Source: CAZJKE01 sp964546585 (lineage in GTDB: Bacteria; Planctomycetota; Phycisphaerae; Phycisphaerales; SM1A02). From it: a stretch of 64,000 nt of DNA. Position numbers and translations under genes: made by a program. How positions within the stretch are numbered: the first letter of the stretch is position 1; the number at the start of each line of letters is the position of its first letter. Below the pieces are notes generated by a model that was not told where the DNA came from, did no database searches, and worked only from the letters and a program-made list of their open reading frames with translations. This document shows positions 17,223 through 26,790 of this stretch, one piece after another. The stretch is from the NCBI GenBank assembly GCA_964546585.1, contig CAZJKE010000001.1, forward strand, positions 108,376 to 172,375. The letters run 5' to 3'.

Positions 17223-18542
17223 ATGAGCACACCCAATCCACCCCATCGCAATACGGCTGTCGTCGGTCTGCAATGGGGCGACGAGGGTAAAGGCAAGATC
17301 GTCGACCTTCTGACCGCCGAGCATGATGTCATCGTTCGATACAACGGTGGCGCCAATGCCGGGCACACGGTTGTTGTCGGTGACGAGCGATATGCGCTGC
17401 ACCTGATCCCCTCCGGCATTCTGTACGGGGACAAGACATGTGTCATCGGGAACGGCGTGGTTGTGGACCCGGAGAAGTTGGTGGAGGAGATTGAATCGCT
17501 CCGCGATCGCGGTGTCGAAGTCGGCGATAATCTCAAGGTCTCTGATCGCGCACATGTTGTCATGCCCTATCACAAGGAACACGACGCGGCATTGGAACGC
17601 CGCTTGGCCGCCGCAGCCGGCGGCGATACCTCGATCGGCACAACCAAACGAGGCATCGGTCCGGCCTATGCCGACAAGGTGCACCGTGCCACCGCGATAC
17701 GCATGGGCGAACTCCTCGACAAGGATCGCCTGCGGCAAAAATTGCAGATCATCTGTTCCATTCGATCGGCGGAACTCGCCGCCCTCGGCGTGGATGCCCC
17801 GCCACTCGACCCAGATGTCTTGGCGGCGGACTATGCCCGCCTGGGACACAGATTGTCAGCCCATATCACCGATACCGTCTATGACCTTCATGCCTACATA
17901 AACAAAGGCCGATCGCTGTTGTTCGAGGGCGCCAACGCGTGCCTGCTCGATATCGATCACGGTACATTCCCCTACGTCACAAGTTCCAACTGCTCGACGC
18001 TGGGCATTCCCGCGGGAACCGGCCTGCCTGGTCGCAATGTTCAGGATGTCGTGGGAATCATGAAGGCCTATGGCACGCGAGTGGGCGCAGGTCCGTTCCC
18101 GAGCGAAGACCTCGGCGAGATCGGCGAGCGCATCCGCGAGCGAGGCAATGAATATGGCACGACGACCGGTCGGCCGCGGCGATGCGGTTGGCTGGACCTG
18201 GTGGCAGTTCGGTACTCCGCAATGATCTGCGGCGCAACCTCGATTGCCTGCATGCTTCTGGATGTGCTCAGTGGATTCGACGAATTGAAACTCTGCACGG
18301 CCTACACACTGCCCAATGGCACAACCACAGATAGATTCCTTCCCGATGCAGAGTGCCTTTCCAAGGTGCGTCCTTGCTGGGAGACCTTGCCCGGCTGGAC
18401 CGAAGAACTGGATGATGTAACTTCCCCCGGCAGTTTGCCCACCAACGCGCAGGCCTATCTTGACCGCATCGAGTCCTACCTGGGCATTCCAATTTCGATT
18501 GTCAGCGTTGGACCGAAGCGCAGCCAGACCGTGCTGGCGTGA
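17223..18542 (+). CDS. purA: Adenylosuccinate synthetase
   Basis: 439-residue enzyme joining IMP and aspartate with GTP to form adenylosuccinate in AMP synthesis. Signatures: QWGDEGKGKIVD (GTP loop), NGGANAGHTVV, GTTKRGIGPAYADK, FEGANACLLDIDHGTFPYVT and GTTTGRPRRCGWLDLV. The length is standard. ATG 17223 places the core at the usual distance; ATG 17196 would add nine residues and overlap the FHA gene. The stop is directly adjacent to the convergent uppS stop. The purine gene purC lies far away at 60.5 kb, so purine genes are scattered. Confidence 0.96.
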   Translation: MSTPNPPHRNTAVVGLQWGDEGKGKIVDLLTAEHDVIVRYNGGANAGHTVVVGDERYALHLIPSGILYGDKTCVIGNGVVVDPEKLVEEIESLRDRGVEVGDNLKVSDRAHVVMPYHKEHDAALERRLAAAAGGDTSIGTTKRGIGPAYADKVHRATAIRMGELLDKDRLRQKLQIICSIRSAELAALGVDAPPLDPDVLAADYARLGHRLSAHITDTVYDLHAYINKGRSLLFEGANACLLDIDHGTFPYVTSSNCSTLGIPAGTGLPGRNVQDVVGIMKAYGTRVGAGPFPSEDLGEIGERIRERGNEYGTTTGRPRRCGWLDLVAVRYSAMICGATSIACMLLDVLSGFDELKLCTAYTLPNGTTTDRFLPDAECLSKVRPCWETLPGWTEELDDVTSPGSLPTNAQAYLDRIESYLGIPISIVSVGPKRSQTVLA

Positions 18543-19259
18543 CTAACTGATCGCGCCAAATCGGCGATCGCGGGATGCGAAGTCCCGTAGCGCGTAGTCG
18601 AGCGCTGCTCCATCAAAGTCCGGCCAGCAGATGTCCGTGACATGGATCTCGCTGTAGGCCACCTGCCAGAGCAGAAAGTTTGAAATGCGGTGTTCGCCCG
18701 CCGTTCGAATGAGAAGATCAGGGTCGGGTACGCCGGCGGTGTACAGCCGGTCGGCCAACGCCTTCTCATCAATATCGGGCCCGGTCAAACCGTCCTCCAC
18801 AAGACAGCGGGCGGCCCGTGCCAACTCGCTGCGGCCGGAGTAGTCCAACGCCAGGCCGAGCGTCAGGCGATCACCCCCGGCAGTCTCCTCGCAGGCTTTG
18901 TCCAATGCTGCGAGTACGCCAGGCGAAAGTCGATCTCGGCCGCCGTAATGCCGTAGTCGCACGCCCTTCTCGATCAATTCTGGCACTTCCCCGGAGATTG
19001 TCTCCAGCAGCAACGCCATGAGCGCGTCGACTTCTGCATCCGGCCGCGACCAGTTCTCGGTGGAGAACGAGTAGAGCGTCAGAAAGGGAATGCCCAGTTC
19101 TCCGCATCGTTCGACAACGGCTCGGACGGACCCGACGCCGGCCGCGTGCCCGTCGCGGCGTGGCAGTCCACGGGCCTCGGCCCAGCGGCCATTGCCATCC
19201 ATGATGATGGCCACATGCCGGGGCAAGGGTTCTACTGGCACGGGGGATTTGCTCGTCAT
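18543..19259 (-). CDS. uppS: Undecaprenyl diphosphate synthase
   Basis: 238-residue cis-prenyltransferase that extends farnesyl diphosphate with isopentenyl diphosphate to the C55 lipid carrier for peptidoglycan and other glycans. Conserved: HVAIIMDGNGRWAEARGLPR (catalytic Asp), FLTLYSFSTENWSRP, ALDYSGRSEL and LLIRTAGEHRISNFLLWQ. It acts at the cytoplasmic membrane. A strong terminator for the upstream gspK-like gene separates the two, so uppS probably has its own promoter in this short spacer, though none is clear. Confidence 0.95.
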   Translation of the reverse strand: MTSKSPVPVEPLPRHVAIIMDGNGRWAEARGLPRRDGHAAGVGSVRAVVERCGELGIPFLTLYSFSTENWSRPDAEVDALMALLLETISGEVPELIEKGVRLRHYGGRDRLSPGVLAALDKACEETAGGDRLTLGLALDYSGRSELARAARCLVEDGLTGPDIDEKALADRLYTAGVPDPDLLIRTAGEHRISNFLLWQVAYSEIHVTDICWPDFDGAALDYALRDFASRDRRFGAIS

Positions 19260-19284
19260 TGCCTAAATCGTAGCAATCCTTCCC

Positions 19285-19333
19285 AAAAAGACCCGCCCCG
19301 ACGCCATTTGCGGATGAGCGTGACGGGGCGGGC
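19285..19333 (-). terminator. Rho-independent terminator after the gspK-like gene
   Basis: A 9-bp perfect GC stem (19292-19300 pairing with 19324-19332) with a 23-base loop; read on the minus strand it is followed by TTTTT (19289-19285). It lies about 20 bases after the stop of the 1869-residue gene and ends the pseudopilin operon. Confidence 0.75.
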
Positions 19334-19353
19334 GAAAAAACCGTGCATAGGGG

Positions 19354-22300
19354 TCAGTTCGGGAGTTTCTCGAAGTAGAGAATGGTTGGCTTGTCGTTGG
19401 GGTGGTTGACGTGGCTCCGATCTACCAGCATGACATACCGGCTGTCATCGATGATGTACTCGGGGTCGGTCGCGTCCCATGAGTTGAGAACGGGGTTTCG
19501 CTTGAATGTGCGGATCCGCATGTGCACCGTGAACATGTCACTCGTCGTTGTAATCAAGTTCGACATGCCCGAGAGCAGCAGGTTCATCTCTTCACTGTCT
19601 CCGCTGACCATGTCACCACTGAGCGTGTTGAGCCCGGAATACGGCCGGCCCACAACATCGGTCGAGAGATGCGCGCCGACACCATCGTCATTGATGCCAT
19701 CACCATCGCCATCGATCCAGAACCCGGTGTTGGCACGATCGGAAAATGGTGCGAGCGCAGCAAAGTCAATCCGCCATGCATCGCGGTCCTTGACCGCCTG
19801 GTGCTGCTGGTTGAGGTGCCATGGTTCGTAGACATCGTCCACCTGTCCTGGCGCCGTCAGCATGCCAATCTGCGTTGGTGAGTGGAATCCACGCGTCTCC
19901 TCGATTGGAAGGGTTGTATCGATGCCAAGCGTAAAGTTCCGAGTCGCATAGTCAGGGCCGCCGGTGATCCCGGTGCCGCCGATGACATTTGCCCGACCGT
20001 TTCCATTCTCCCGCCATTGCACGATGGCCTCCGCAACAGCAGTTCGTGGATTTCGATCCGCGCCGTCCAGTGTCGCCGCATCGGCCGCATCGGTCTGGTG
20101 CACCATCTTGTACATGTGTGGCAGCGCGCGAATCACTTCCAGCGGTGCTGTGTTGATGTTGATTAATCCAGGCGTCGCATCTCCGTTGAATCCGTTGGCG
20201 TTGTAGAACGACCAGATCGGAGCATCGGCCGCCAGCAGGTCATCGCCGATGCCGTCGCCGTTTGTGTCCGGACGGCCCGGCCCATCACACACAAACGAAT
20301 CCAACACCCTCGCTGCTGCCGACATGCGTGGCCACGGGTAATCCAATGCACCATTGATATCCGCGGTCCCGCCCGGCATCAACGGATACCCCAGAAGCCC
20401 GTCCTGGGCAAACCGAAGTCTATTCACCCGCGCATCGAGTTCAACCACATCGACGGATCCATCGTTGTCGTAGTCTTGCTCAACACCAACAATTGGTGCC
20501 CACCAATCATCGACGCTCATCGGCATCATGAATTCGCTGAATGTCACCAGCGTGCCAGCGTTGACTGTACCCAACGAAAGGAAATCATCAGCTGCTCCTA
20601 CAGGGCTGTAGGTGCCCTCAAGCATGTGCCCAAGCAGCCAGCAGTTGAGCAATTCTCCTACCTGATCAAAGTCACCATCCTTCTGCAGCATTTGCAGCGG
20701 AAAACCCGTTGGCATGTCCCGCTCGTTCTCGCCCAACATCGCATCACCATCGAGATTCTCAGCGGGGAGTTCGAGCTCACCGATTCGCCCATCGCCGTCA
20801 AGATCTTCGAACGCGGGATCATCCGATGCGGTTCGAACATTGCCCTCACCACGGTCCCTCTGACCGTACCACCCCTTGTCGGGGTACGACCAACCAGTTG
20901 GAAACGCGGGGTCCTCCATCCGGTTCATGTCGAAGTAGGTCGGCTTGCGAAGCCGAAGACCGCCATCGGGCAGCCCATCGGGTGCCTCGAAACCGTTGGC
21001 ATCCGTGCCTGTTCCGTCTCCATCAGCGTCAAGCCCTCGCAGATCGTCCCCTGCTCTTGGCGACCAAACCTCGGTCACGATCCAGGGGTCGGGAGCATCG
21101 GCGAGCAGATCCGCATCGACGCCATCGGGGTTGCCGTCGTTATCCTGATCGTCCGGATTTTCCGTATCAGGATCCCACCCGATCACGGAGACGCCCTTCA
21201 GCGGATCCGATTCCCATTTCTGGTTCAACCGCGGAGGAATCTGGCTCGTGTCCTCTTCGTAATAGCCCACTCGCAAGGTGTTGTCGGACTGCAGAAGATC
21301 GTGTTGGCTGAAGATAAACCTTGGGTTTCGCTCCCACCCATCGTATGTCTGATTCGGCCATCCCCATCCATCTGGAATGTCCGCCGCCCATGCGCGAGTT
21401 GCGCGAATCCATTGGACAAGCAGTCCCACATCCGACCCGTTGAGGTCATCGGCATTCGTTCGGACAAGATCGACGAAGTGGTCTTGCGTGTCGAGGGGGC
21501 CGATCTGGGTATCCGTCCACTCGCCAGCAAGTTCGAATTCCTGGTCACCCGTAACGACATCGTCCAGCCGCCGAAGCGACGTGTCGGTTGTCGCATCATG
21601 ATCGAGTCGATCAATCAAGACGAGATTGCCACCGTTGACTCCGGTGTCATACCGCGCAATGGTTACAGAATTCGCCGTGATCGCCACCGGTTGTCCCCCC
21701 GGTGTGCCCGGGGACCATGCATCCCATGTACCTCGGGTCGTATCCCATGTGCCGTACTGGCTCCATTGAAATGGACTCACCGTGTCCTGAATGTCGATGA
21801 TCTGCGTGTTTGCTGGATGATCGCCTGCATCGAGATCCAGAAAGTTCAGCCAGTCGCGCCGAAATGCTGTGTCATCCGAGGGCCAGTCGATCGTGGGGTC
21901 CTCCGCAATGCTGTAGAGGATGAGCGTCGATGGGTTCTCCGGTGTCCCTGGCGGCAACACCAGACCAGTGCCATTGAAAGTGAAGGGCTGTCCGAAGAAG
22001 GACACCACATAGTCCTTCCCAACTACCGGCGGAACCGAGTCAGGATCATCCAACGGGATCTCCCGATCGAAGGGGTTGACAATCTGCAGCGCGGCGATGG
22101 TTTCCTGCGGGGAGTTCCTGTCCACCGCGTAATTCTGCGTGGCATCGGGATTCGCCTGGTTCGCCTCGTACACATGGGCAAGGAATGCCTCCAGAATGAA
22201 GGGCTGGGCCTCCATGCCAAGCATCTGGATATCCGATGCATTGGGACCGGAAAACTCAAGATCGTTTGCGTCGCCCGTTGCCGCCATCTGTCGCCCAAGC

Positions 22301-24963
22301 GCGGGCGGAGGTAACGCTGCCGAAAGAGACAGGTCCGACCGCGACTGCGTCCAGTCGGGGTTGTCCGGCAGTTTGGAGTGCATTCGCCACTCATCGTCGC
22401 CATCGCGATAAGCGAGCATGTTGGATGCAAGACCTGCGGACACCAGCCGGGCCTGCTGATAGGGATCATTCGGGTTGTAGTTGCCAAGGTTATCGATGCT
22501 GGTAGTGTCGAAGAACCCAGTCGTAGCCGTCGAGTTCAATACTCCCGACGCCATGTTCCGCAGCCCGATCTCCTGCATGTCACTCAGCGCAAGAAGAATC
22601 GCCAGTGGAGCACGCTCCGGCAAGGTCAACCGGCCATCCGCAACCGACTCCCACCAGGGCGCCTGAAAACTGAAGTCGCCGAAATAATATTCTCGAAGGT
22701 CCACCTTTTCACGCGATTGCTCCCGGAAGTTGTCAACCATCTGATCGATGTCTGCGCTGTCGAACTGTTGATCGTTGTTGACATCCACTTGGTTGGAAGC
22801 GACATAGACTGCCTCCATTCTTGCGCGAAGCGGAAACAACTCGCTCATTTCGATGATGCCACCGGCGTAGTTGTTGTAGTCAAATGCATCGAATCCGGCC
22901 GGAAGACCAACACCACTTGGATCGTATCGCTGATTGAATCGCTCCTCCCAGCGAAGCCACGGAGGAAGAAGGTCGTTGCGGGCATTGCTGAACAGCGTCA
23001 ACTTCCGGCGATTGTCAAAGAGCAATTGGTCGTTCGAGTTCTGATCGCGAAGTTCGCCAGCCTCATGTCGAGTTCCCCAGTCAGACCGCAGAAACTGGAA
23101 GTCAATGGCTCCATCTGCTCCCCACCCGCCATAGTCCACACCGCTCAAGTCATTCAGGCTGCGTTCAAACCTTGAGCCGGCAAACTGGTAGTTGTTGCCC
23201 TCGCAGATCCGAAGTTCCATTTCATCCGACAGCGAAAATGGCGTAAGACCTTCGCTCGCCGCCAGTGGCTTTCGCCCCGCGAGTTGCCAGTACCACATCC
23301 TGCCGCGGCGCGATGTGATGTCATTGGTCGGGTTGCCGCCGTCAGCGGCGTCATCGAAGCCACCATCATTGAACACAGGATTGGGCGTTGAACCAAACTC
23401 GATGCCCAGTTCGTCCAGCACGCTCACCGACCCCTGCCCCGACCACTGCCGGACTTTCCAGTCAACATAGGCGTGTCTACCGCCGATATCGCCAGCACTC
23501 ACGGCGTCATAGGAAACCCATGAACTGTTATTGGGATAGGACTGACCATTGTCGAAACTCAAATGACCCGGGCGGTTTGCAAGTGCATCCAGGAAGCCAA
23601 CCGACCAATTGTGCACGCCGCCCAAGGGTGTCCACGCCCAGTCACTTGGGTTGACCGGCACACATTGGCTGACGAGCGCTACATCAGCGGGCGTCTGACC
23701 CCGGGTTCCGCCACCTCTGGAATTGCGAGGATCGGAATCGGCGTAAAAGTCCTTGCGATGGAAGCGGGTTGCGGTATTCGCGTTCAATCGCCCACTGTTG
23801 TCGGTAATGGACACCGCAACAATTTGCCGGGTTCCCGGCACCGTGCCATACGGCGAAAGATGCCAGAATGCGTCGGTGAAACCATCACCATCCGTGTCAG
23901 TGAGGATTCGCTCGACATGCCACCGCGGGGTGCCCGCGACAAACGCATCACGAGGCCGCTCTCCTCGCTCATTGGGCACACCGTCTCCGTCAAGGTCACT
24001 GAGATCAAAGAAGTTATTAGGCACAAGCGCCGGATCATCCTGCGCGGCACGCCACCCGGCCGTGGACACCCAATCCCAAAGTCGGGCCCAGTATTCGCTG
24101 GCGTCTTCCGGATCCACTTGATCGGTACTGTCGCTCTCTGTAACGAGCCCATCACCGTCATAGTCGAACGTCGGGAAGCCAGTGTTCAAGTTGACAGCGA
24201 GTCCACCGCCGTCCTGCTGCCGCCGCTGCGGCCTGAAGACAGGCCATTGCTCGATCGGCGCCTCCAGATCGGTCACGATGGCGCCGAAGCCATCGCCGTC
24301 TGAATCGCCGATGTCGCTGATATCAAAACACACCCGCCAAGCGTTGTTGCTGCGAGCGAGATTGGTCAGGTGCCGCCAATGGGTGAATGTGTCGCCAACG
24401 CCGTCGAGCACGCCTTCGAACCCTTGGCCAAACGGCGATGGCACCTGAAATGTCTGGTCAAAGAAGTCTCCTCGCTGCGGTTCGATATCTCGAAGCCACC
24501 TCGAATCGCCGAATGATGGACCGCCAAGCGGATTGTCAGGGCCGGTCTCGACCAGTCCGTCACCATCCCAATCAAGGTCAGGGGGATTGGTCCAAGGGAG
24601 AACACGATAGGGCGCAAAGTTGAATGGGTTGTTCGAATCGTGCCCATACCGGAGCGCATCTGCACTTGGAGCGTTCCGAGGAGCGTTGGCTGTCCGCGGT
24701 ACCTGCAATTGCACCTGGCTCGTAATGAGGGGATTGGCAAACAGCGACCCCGCAATTTCCTCTGCGAGGACCCTGCCGATGACACGGCTGTTGTCCGACC
24801 GTGCACCGGCGACCTGCTGAGCAGAAGCGGTCATGCGCGCCGCCCGGGTTCGCGTAAGAAATGCCGTTGCGACGAGTACGAGCAGTACGAGAATCCCGGC
24901 GACCAGAACCAACGCGTTGCCGCGGCGCCTCATTGGATCACGATTGTCGAGGTACAGTTTCAT
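19354..24963 (-). CDS. Giant GspK-like minor pseudopilin with many calcium-loop motifs
   Basis: 1869 residues, against about 300-350 for usual GspK. The N-terminus is a prepilin-like leader and helix (RRRG then NALVLVAGILVLLVLVATAF, without a Glu at +5, as is normal for GspK). Two GspK-type blocks are seen: SITDNSGRLNANTA (about residue 390) and GLININTAPLEVIRALPHM (about 1600). The rest is rich in DxDxDG loops (for example DLDWDGDGLVE near 130, DSDGDGFG, DYDGDGLVTE, DLDGDGVPNE, DTDGDGFTD, DADGDGTGTD, DLDGDGRIGE, DTNGDGIGDD, DGDGDGINDD), likely calcium sites. It ends the pseudopilin chain, overlapping gspJ by ATGA, at the position gspK holds in type II secretion operons. It should cap a pseudopilus at the inner membrane with a large extracytoplasmic part; this role is inferred. 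Confidence 0.75.
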   Translation of the reverse strand: MKLYLDNRDPMRRRGNALVLVAGILVLLVLVATAFLTRTRAARMTASAQQVAGARSDNSRVIGRVLAEEIAGSLFANPLITSQVQLQVPRTANAPRNAPSADALRYGHDSNNPFNFAPYRVLPWTNPPDLDWDGDGLVETGPDNPLGGPSFGDSRWLRDIEPQRGDFFDQTFQVPSPFGQGFEGVLDGVGDTFTHWRHLTNLARSNNAWRVCFDISDIGDSDGDGFGAIVTDLEAPIEQWPVFRPQRRQQDGGGLAVNLNTGFPTFDYDGDGLVTESDSTDQVDPEDASEYWARLWDWVSTAGWRAAQDDPALVPNNFFDLSDLDGDGVPNERGERPRDAFVAGTPRWHVERILTDTDGDGFTDAFWHLSPYGTVPGTRQIVAVSITDNSGRLNANTATRFHRKDFYADSDPRNSRGGGTRGQTPADVALVSQCVPVNPSDWAWTPLGGVHNWSVGFLDALANRPGHLSFDNGQSYPNNSSWVSYDAVSAGDIGGRHAYVDWKVRQWSGQGSVSVLDELGIEFGSTPNPVFNDGGFDDAADGGNPTNDITSRRGRMWYWQLAGRKPLAASEGLTPFSLSDEMELRICEGNNYQFAGSRFERSLNDLSGVDYGGWGADGAIDFQFLRSDWGTRHEAGELRDQNSNDQLLFDNRRKLTLFSNARNDLLPPWLRWEERFNQRYDPSGVGLPAGFDAFDYNNYAGGIIEMSELFPLRARMEAVYVASNQVDVNNDQQFDSADIDQMVDNFREQSREKVDLREYYFGDFSFQAPWWESVADGRLTLPERAPLAILLALSDMQEIGLRNMASGVLNSTATTGFFDTTSIDNLGNYNPNDPYQQARLVSAGLASNMLAYRDGDDEWRMHSKLPDNPDWTQSRSDLSLSAALPPPALGRQMAATGDANDLEFSGPNASDIQMLGMEAQPFILEAFLAHVYEANQANPDATQNYAVDRNSPQETIAALQIVNPFDREIPLDDPDSVPPVVGKDYVVSFFGQPFTFNGTGLVLPPGTPENPSTLILYSIAEDPTIDWPSDDTAFRRDWLNFLDLDAGDHPANTQIIDIQDTVSPFQWSQYGTWDTTRGTWDAWSPGTPGGQPVAITANSVTIARYDTGVNGGNLVLIDRLDHDATTDTSLRRLDDVVTGDQEFELAGEWTDTQIGPLDTQDHFVDLVRTNADDLNGSDVGLLVQWIRATRAWAADIPDGWGWPNQTYDGWERNPRFIFSQHDLLQSDNTLRVGYYEEDTSQIPPRLNQKWESDPLKGVSVIGWDPDTENPDDQDNDGNPDGVDADLLADAPDPWIVTEVWSPRAGDDLRGLDADGDGTGTDANGFEAPDGLPDGGLRLRKPTYFDMNRMEDPAFPTGWSYPDKGWYGQRDRGEGNVRTASDDPAFEDLDGDGRIGELELPAENLDGDAMLGENERDMPTGFPLQMLQKDGDFDQVGELLNCWLLGHMLEGTYSPVGAADDFLSLGTVNAGTLVTFSEFMMPMSVDDWWAPIVGVEQDYDNDGSVDVVELDARVNRLRFAQDGLLGYPLMPGGTADINGALDYPWPRMSAAARVLDSFVCDGPGRPDTNGDGIGDDLLAADAPIWSFYNANGFNGDATPGLININTAPLEVIRALPHMYKMVHQTDAADAATLDGADRNPRTAVAEAIVQWRENGNGRANVIGGTGITGGPDYATRNFTLGIDTTLPIEETRGFHSPTQIGMLTAPGQVDDVYEPWHLNQQHQAVKDRDAWRIDFAALAPFSDRANTGFWIDGDGDGINDDGVGAHLSTDVVGRPYSGLNTLSGDMVSGDSEEMNLLLSGMSNLITTTSDMFTVHMRIRTFKRNPVLNSWDATDPEYIIDDSRYVMLVDRSHVNHPNDKPTILYFEKLPN

Positions 24964-26788
24964 GGTCGAACTCGCTCCGGCAATTCCACGACAAACTGAT
25001 AACTCGAACCACTTCCTTGCCGATCATCACGGCTCCCGATGTGCCCGTCCACATCCTGAAGACGCACGGTGACGCGCAGTGCACTGGGCCACGGCGTAAA
25101 TGCTCTGACATCGGTCGAATCCACCAGGGGGATTCCCGCCTCGTCGTAGGCCTCGCGTCCGTTGAACCCGAAGAACGCCCAGTACTCCGCAACCCGCGGA
25201 TCGGCCCAGAAGGACAAGGGCAAGCGAAGCCCCTTGTCCGGGTCAGCGACCTCGCCGTCCCCGGGGTCAAACAATGGTTCGACCAGTGGCGAGGAAGTCA
25301 CCGCAGGATTGAACCACCAGAAGGTGGGGTTCAATGCACTGTCATCCGTCGTGTCGCCAAAGGGGAGGAGATCACGCGATCCGTCTCGCGGGTAGTTGTT
25401 TCCAAGCGTCGAAAACAGGATCGGGCTCGCAGCGTCATCGGGANNNNNNNNNNNNNNNNNNNNNNNNNNNNNNNNNNNNNNNNNNNNNNNNNNNNNNNNN
25501 NNNNNNNNNNNNNNNNNNNNNNNNNNNNNNNNNNNNNNNNNNNCGGGTAGTTGTTTCCAAGCGTCGAAAACAGGATCGGGCTCGCAGCGTCATCGGGACT
25601 CTCATGCTCAGCGTGCCCCCACCATGGCTGAGGAAGGGCCGGATCCGGTTCAAATCCCTGCATCGTGTCGCCGAGGATGGGGTGCGGCTGGTCTGCTGTC
25701 CCCGGCGAATAGGTCCATTCGATTTCGAACGACGCGCAGCCAGTAGCCAGCGAGGCCATCATCAGCGCCTGGTCTGCGCGGTGCTCCGTTGGCGGCACTG
25801 TCTCCACCCGAGGCCAACGGAACAGCGAAGCAATCAACTCCATCTGGTCCGCGATACCCGCTGTGCGCCAGCCGCGAGGAACGACGGTGGGTTCTTCAAG
25901 TGTGCGGGTCAGCGTCTCGCGTACATCGTCAATCTGCGACGCAGCAATATCGACGCGGCCGTGCAGTACCTGAGGATAGAACTGGTCGCCGGTCGCAACT
26001 CTCGGGTCCCACGGAAAGATCGTATGGGCGGATTGGCCGCGTCCCATGAAGACGGTCTTCTGGGTTCCGCCGGCCGAATCATCATCATCATCGCCGAGCA
26101 TGATGGCCTCGCGGCAGAGGACCCATTTGCGAGGTTCGGGCTGCGTTCCGTTGGCCGCTCCCGTACCAACCACCTCGTAGCGGGTCGCTTGCCCGGTCGG
26201 ATAGAGCCTGGTCTCGAGTGACACCGGACCAACAAACCAAGGGGCGATGACACTGTCGGCATTCGCGTCACCGTTGAACAGGACCGGGTCGTCCGACTGC
26301 TCTTCGTCAGGGCCGCGGATGCCTTCCAGTTGGGGAAACTGCACTCCGTGCCCGTAGTACACCATGGATGCCAGACCCTGTCCGGCGAAGTCGGTTCCCG
26401 CGCCAGACGACGGCGTGGTTATCATCGGACTTGCGATGCCTTCGGTGAAGAAGATCAACTGATCGCAGCGAATGATCGCCTCAGGCGGCCGCGATTCATC
26501 GAGCAGAATCGCGTTGCCGGTCGGGTCCTGAATGTTGTTCGGGATCGCCACGCATCTGATCCCAAGGAATCCCTCTGAGGTCATCTTCTCGATGTCCTCG
26601 CGGAATTGTTGTTCAATCGCCAACGCCTGCTGCATGGTGCTGGCCGATGCTTGGCCAAATGCGGAGAGCCGACTTGCGGTATTGAAGATGCGGCCAACGG
26701 CGATCATGACAGCCAAGAGCACGACAACCGACACCATCAGTTCGATGAGGGTAAAGGCAAGTCGAGTTGTCGCACTATCGCGTTTCAT
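24960..26788 (-). CDS. GspJ-like pseudopilin (intact once a false gap is closed)
   Basis: Prepilin-like protein with leader MKRDSATTRLA and the helix FTLIELMVSVVVLLAVMIAV (Glu at +5; Ala instead of Gly at -1). It is interrupted by 100 N, but 55 bases are repeated exactly on both sides (25389-25443 and 25544-25598). Removing the N run and one copy (155 bases) gives 1674 bases, an uninterrupted 557-residue frame running through LGNNYPRDGSRDLLPFGD into the C-terminal part. The last in-frame stop overlaps the gspK-like ATG. The length is about 2.5 times a normal GspJ (about 200). Assignment to GspJ rests on gene order between the I- and K-like genes. Confidence 0.75.
25389..25598. repeat. 55-bp exact direct repeat flanking the gap (assembly artefact)
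   Basis: Bases 25389-25443 equal 25544-25598. Collapsing them restores the open reading frame of the gspJ-like gene, so this is not a biological repeat. Confidence 0.93.
25444..25543. other. Assembly gap (100 N) between overlapping contig ends
   Basis: 100 N flanked by an exact 55-base duplication, as left when two contigs ending on the same k-mer are scaffolded. No sequence appears to be missing. Confidence 0.93.
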
Positions 26789-26790
26789 TG

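Noticed and set aside
20476..22314. Long plus-strand reading frame (612 codons) opposite the gspK-like gene, and similar ones at 9743-10921, 30840-32105 and 36181-37362
   Set aside because: They mirror real minus-strand genes with recognisable families, have no family motifs themselves and arise from the codon bias of a G+C-rich genome.
19354..24963. Dockerin (cellulosome) interpretation of the DxDxDG repeats
   Set aside because: The loops are not in paired 22-residue dockerin duplicates; they are scattered through the protein, which begins with a pseudopilin helix.
25389..25598. Possible biological direct repeat or mobile-element duplication
   Set aside because: The copies flank a 100-N gap and collapsing them restores a reading frame, so they are assembly overlap.
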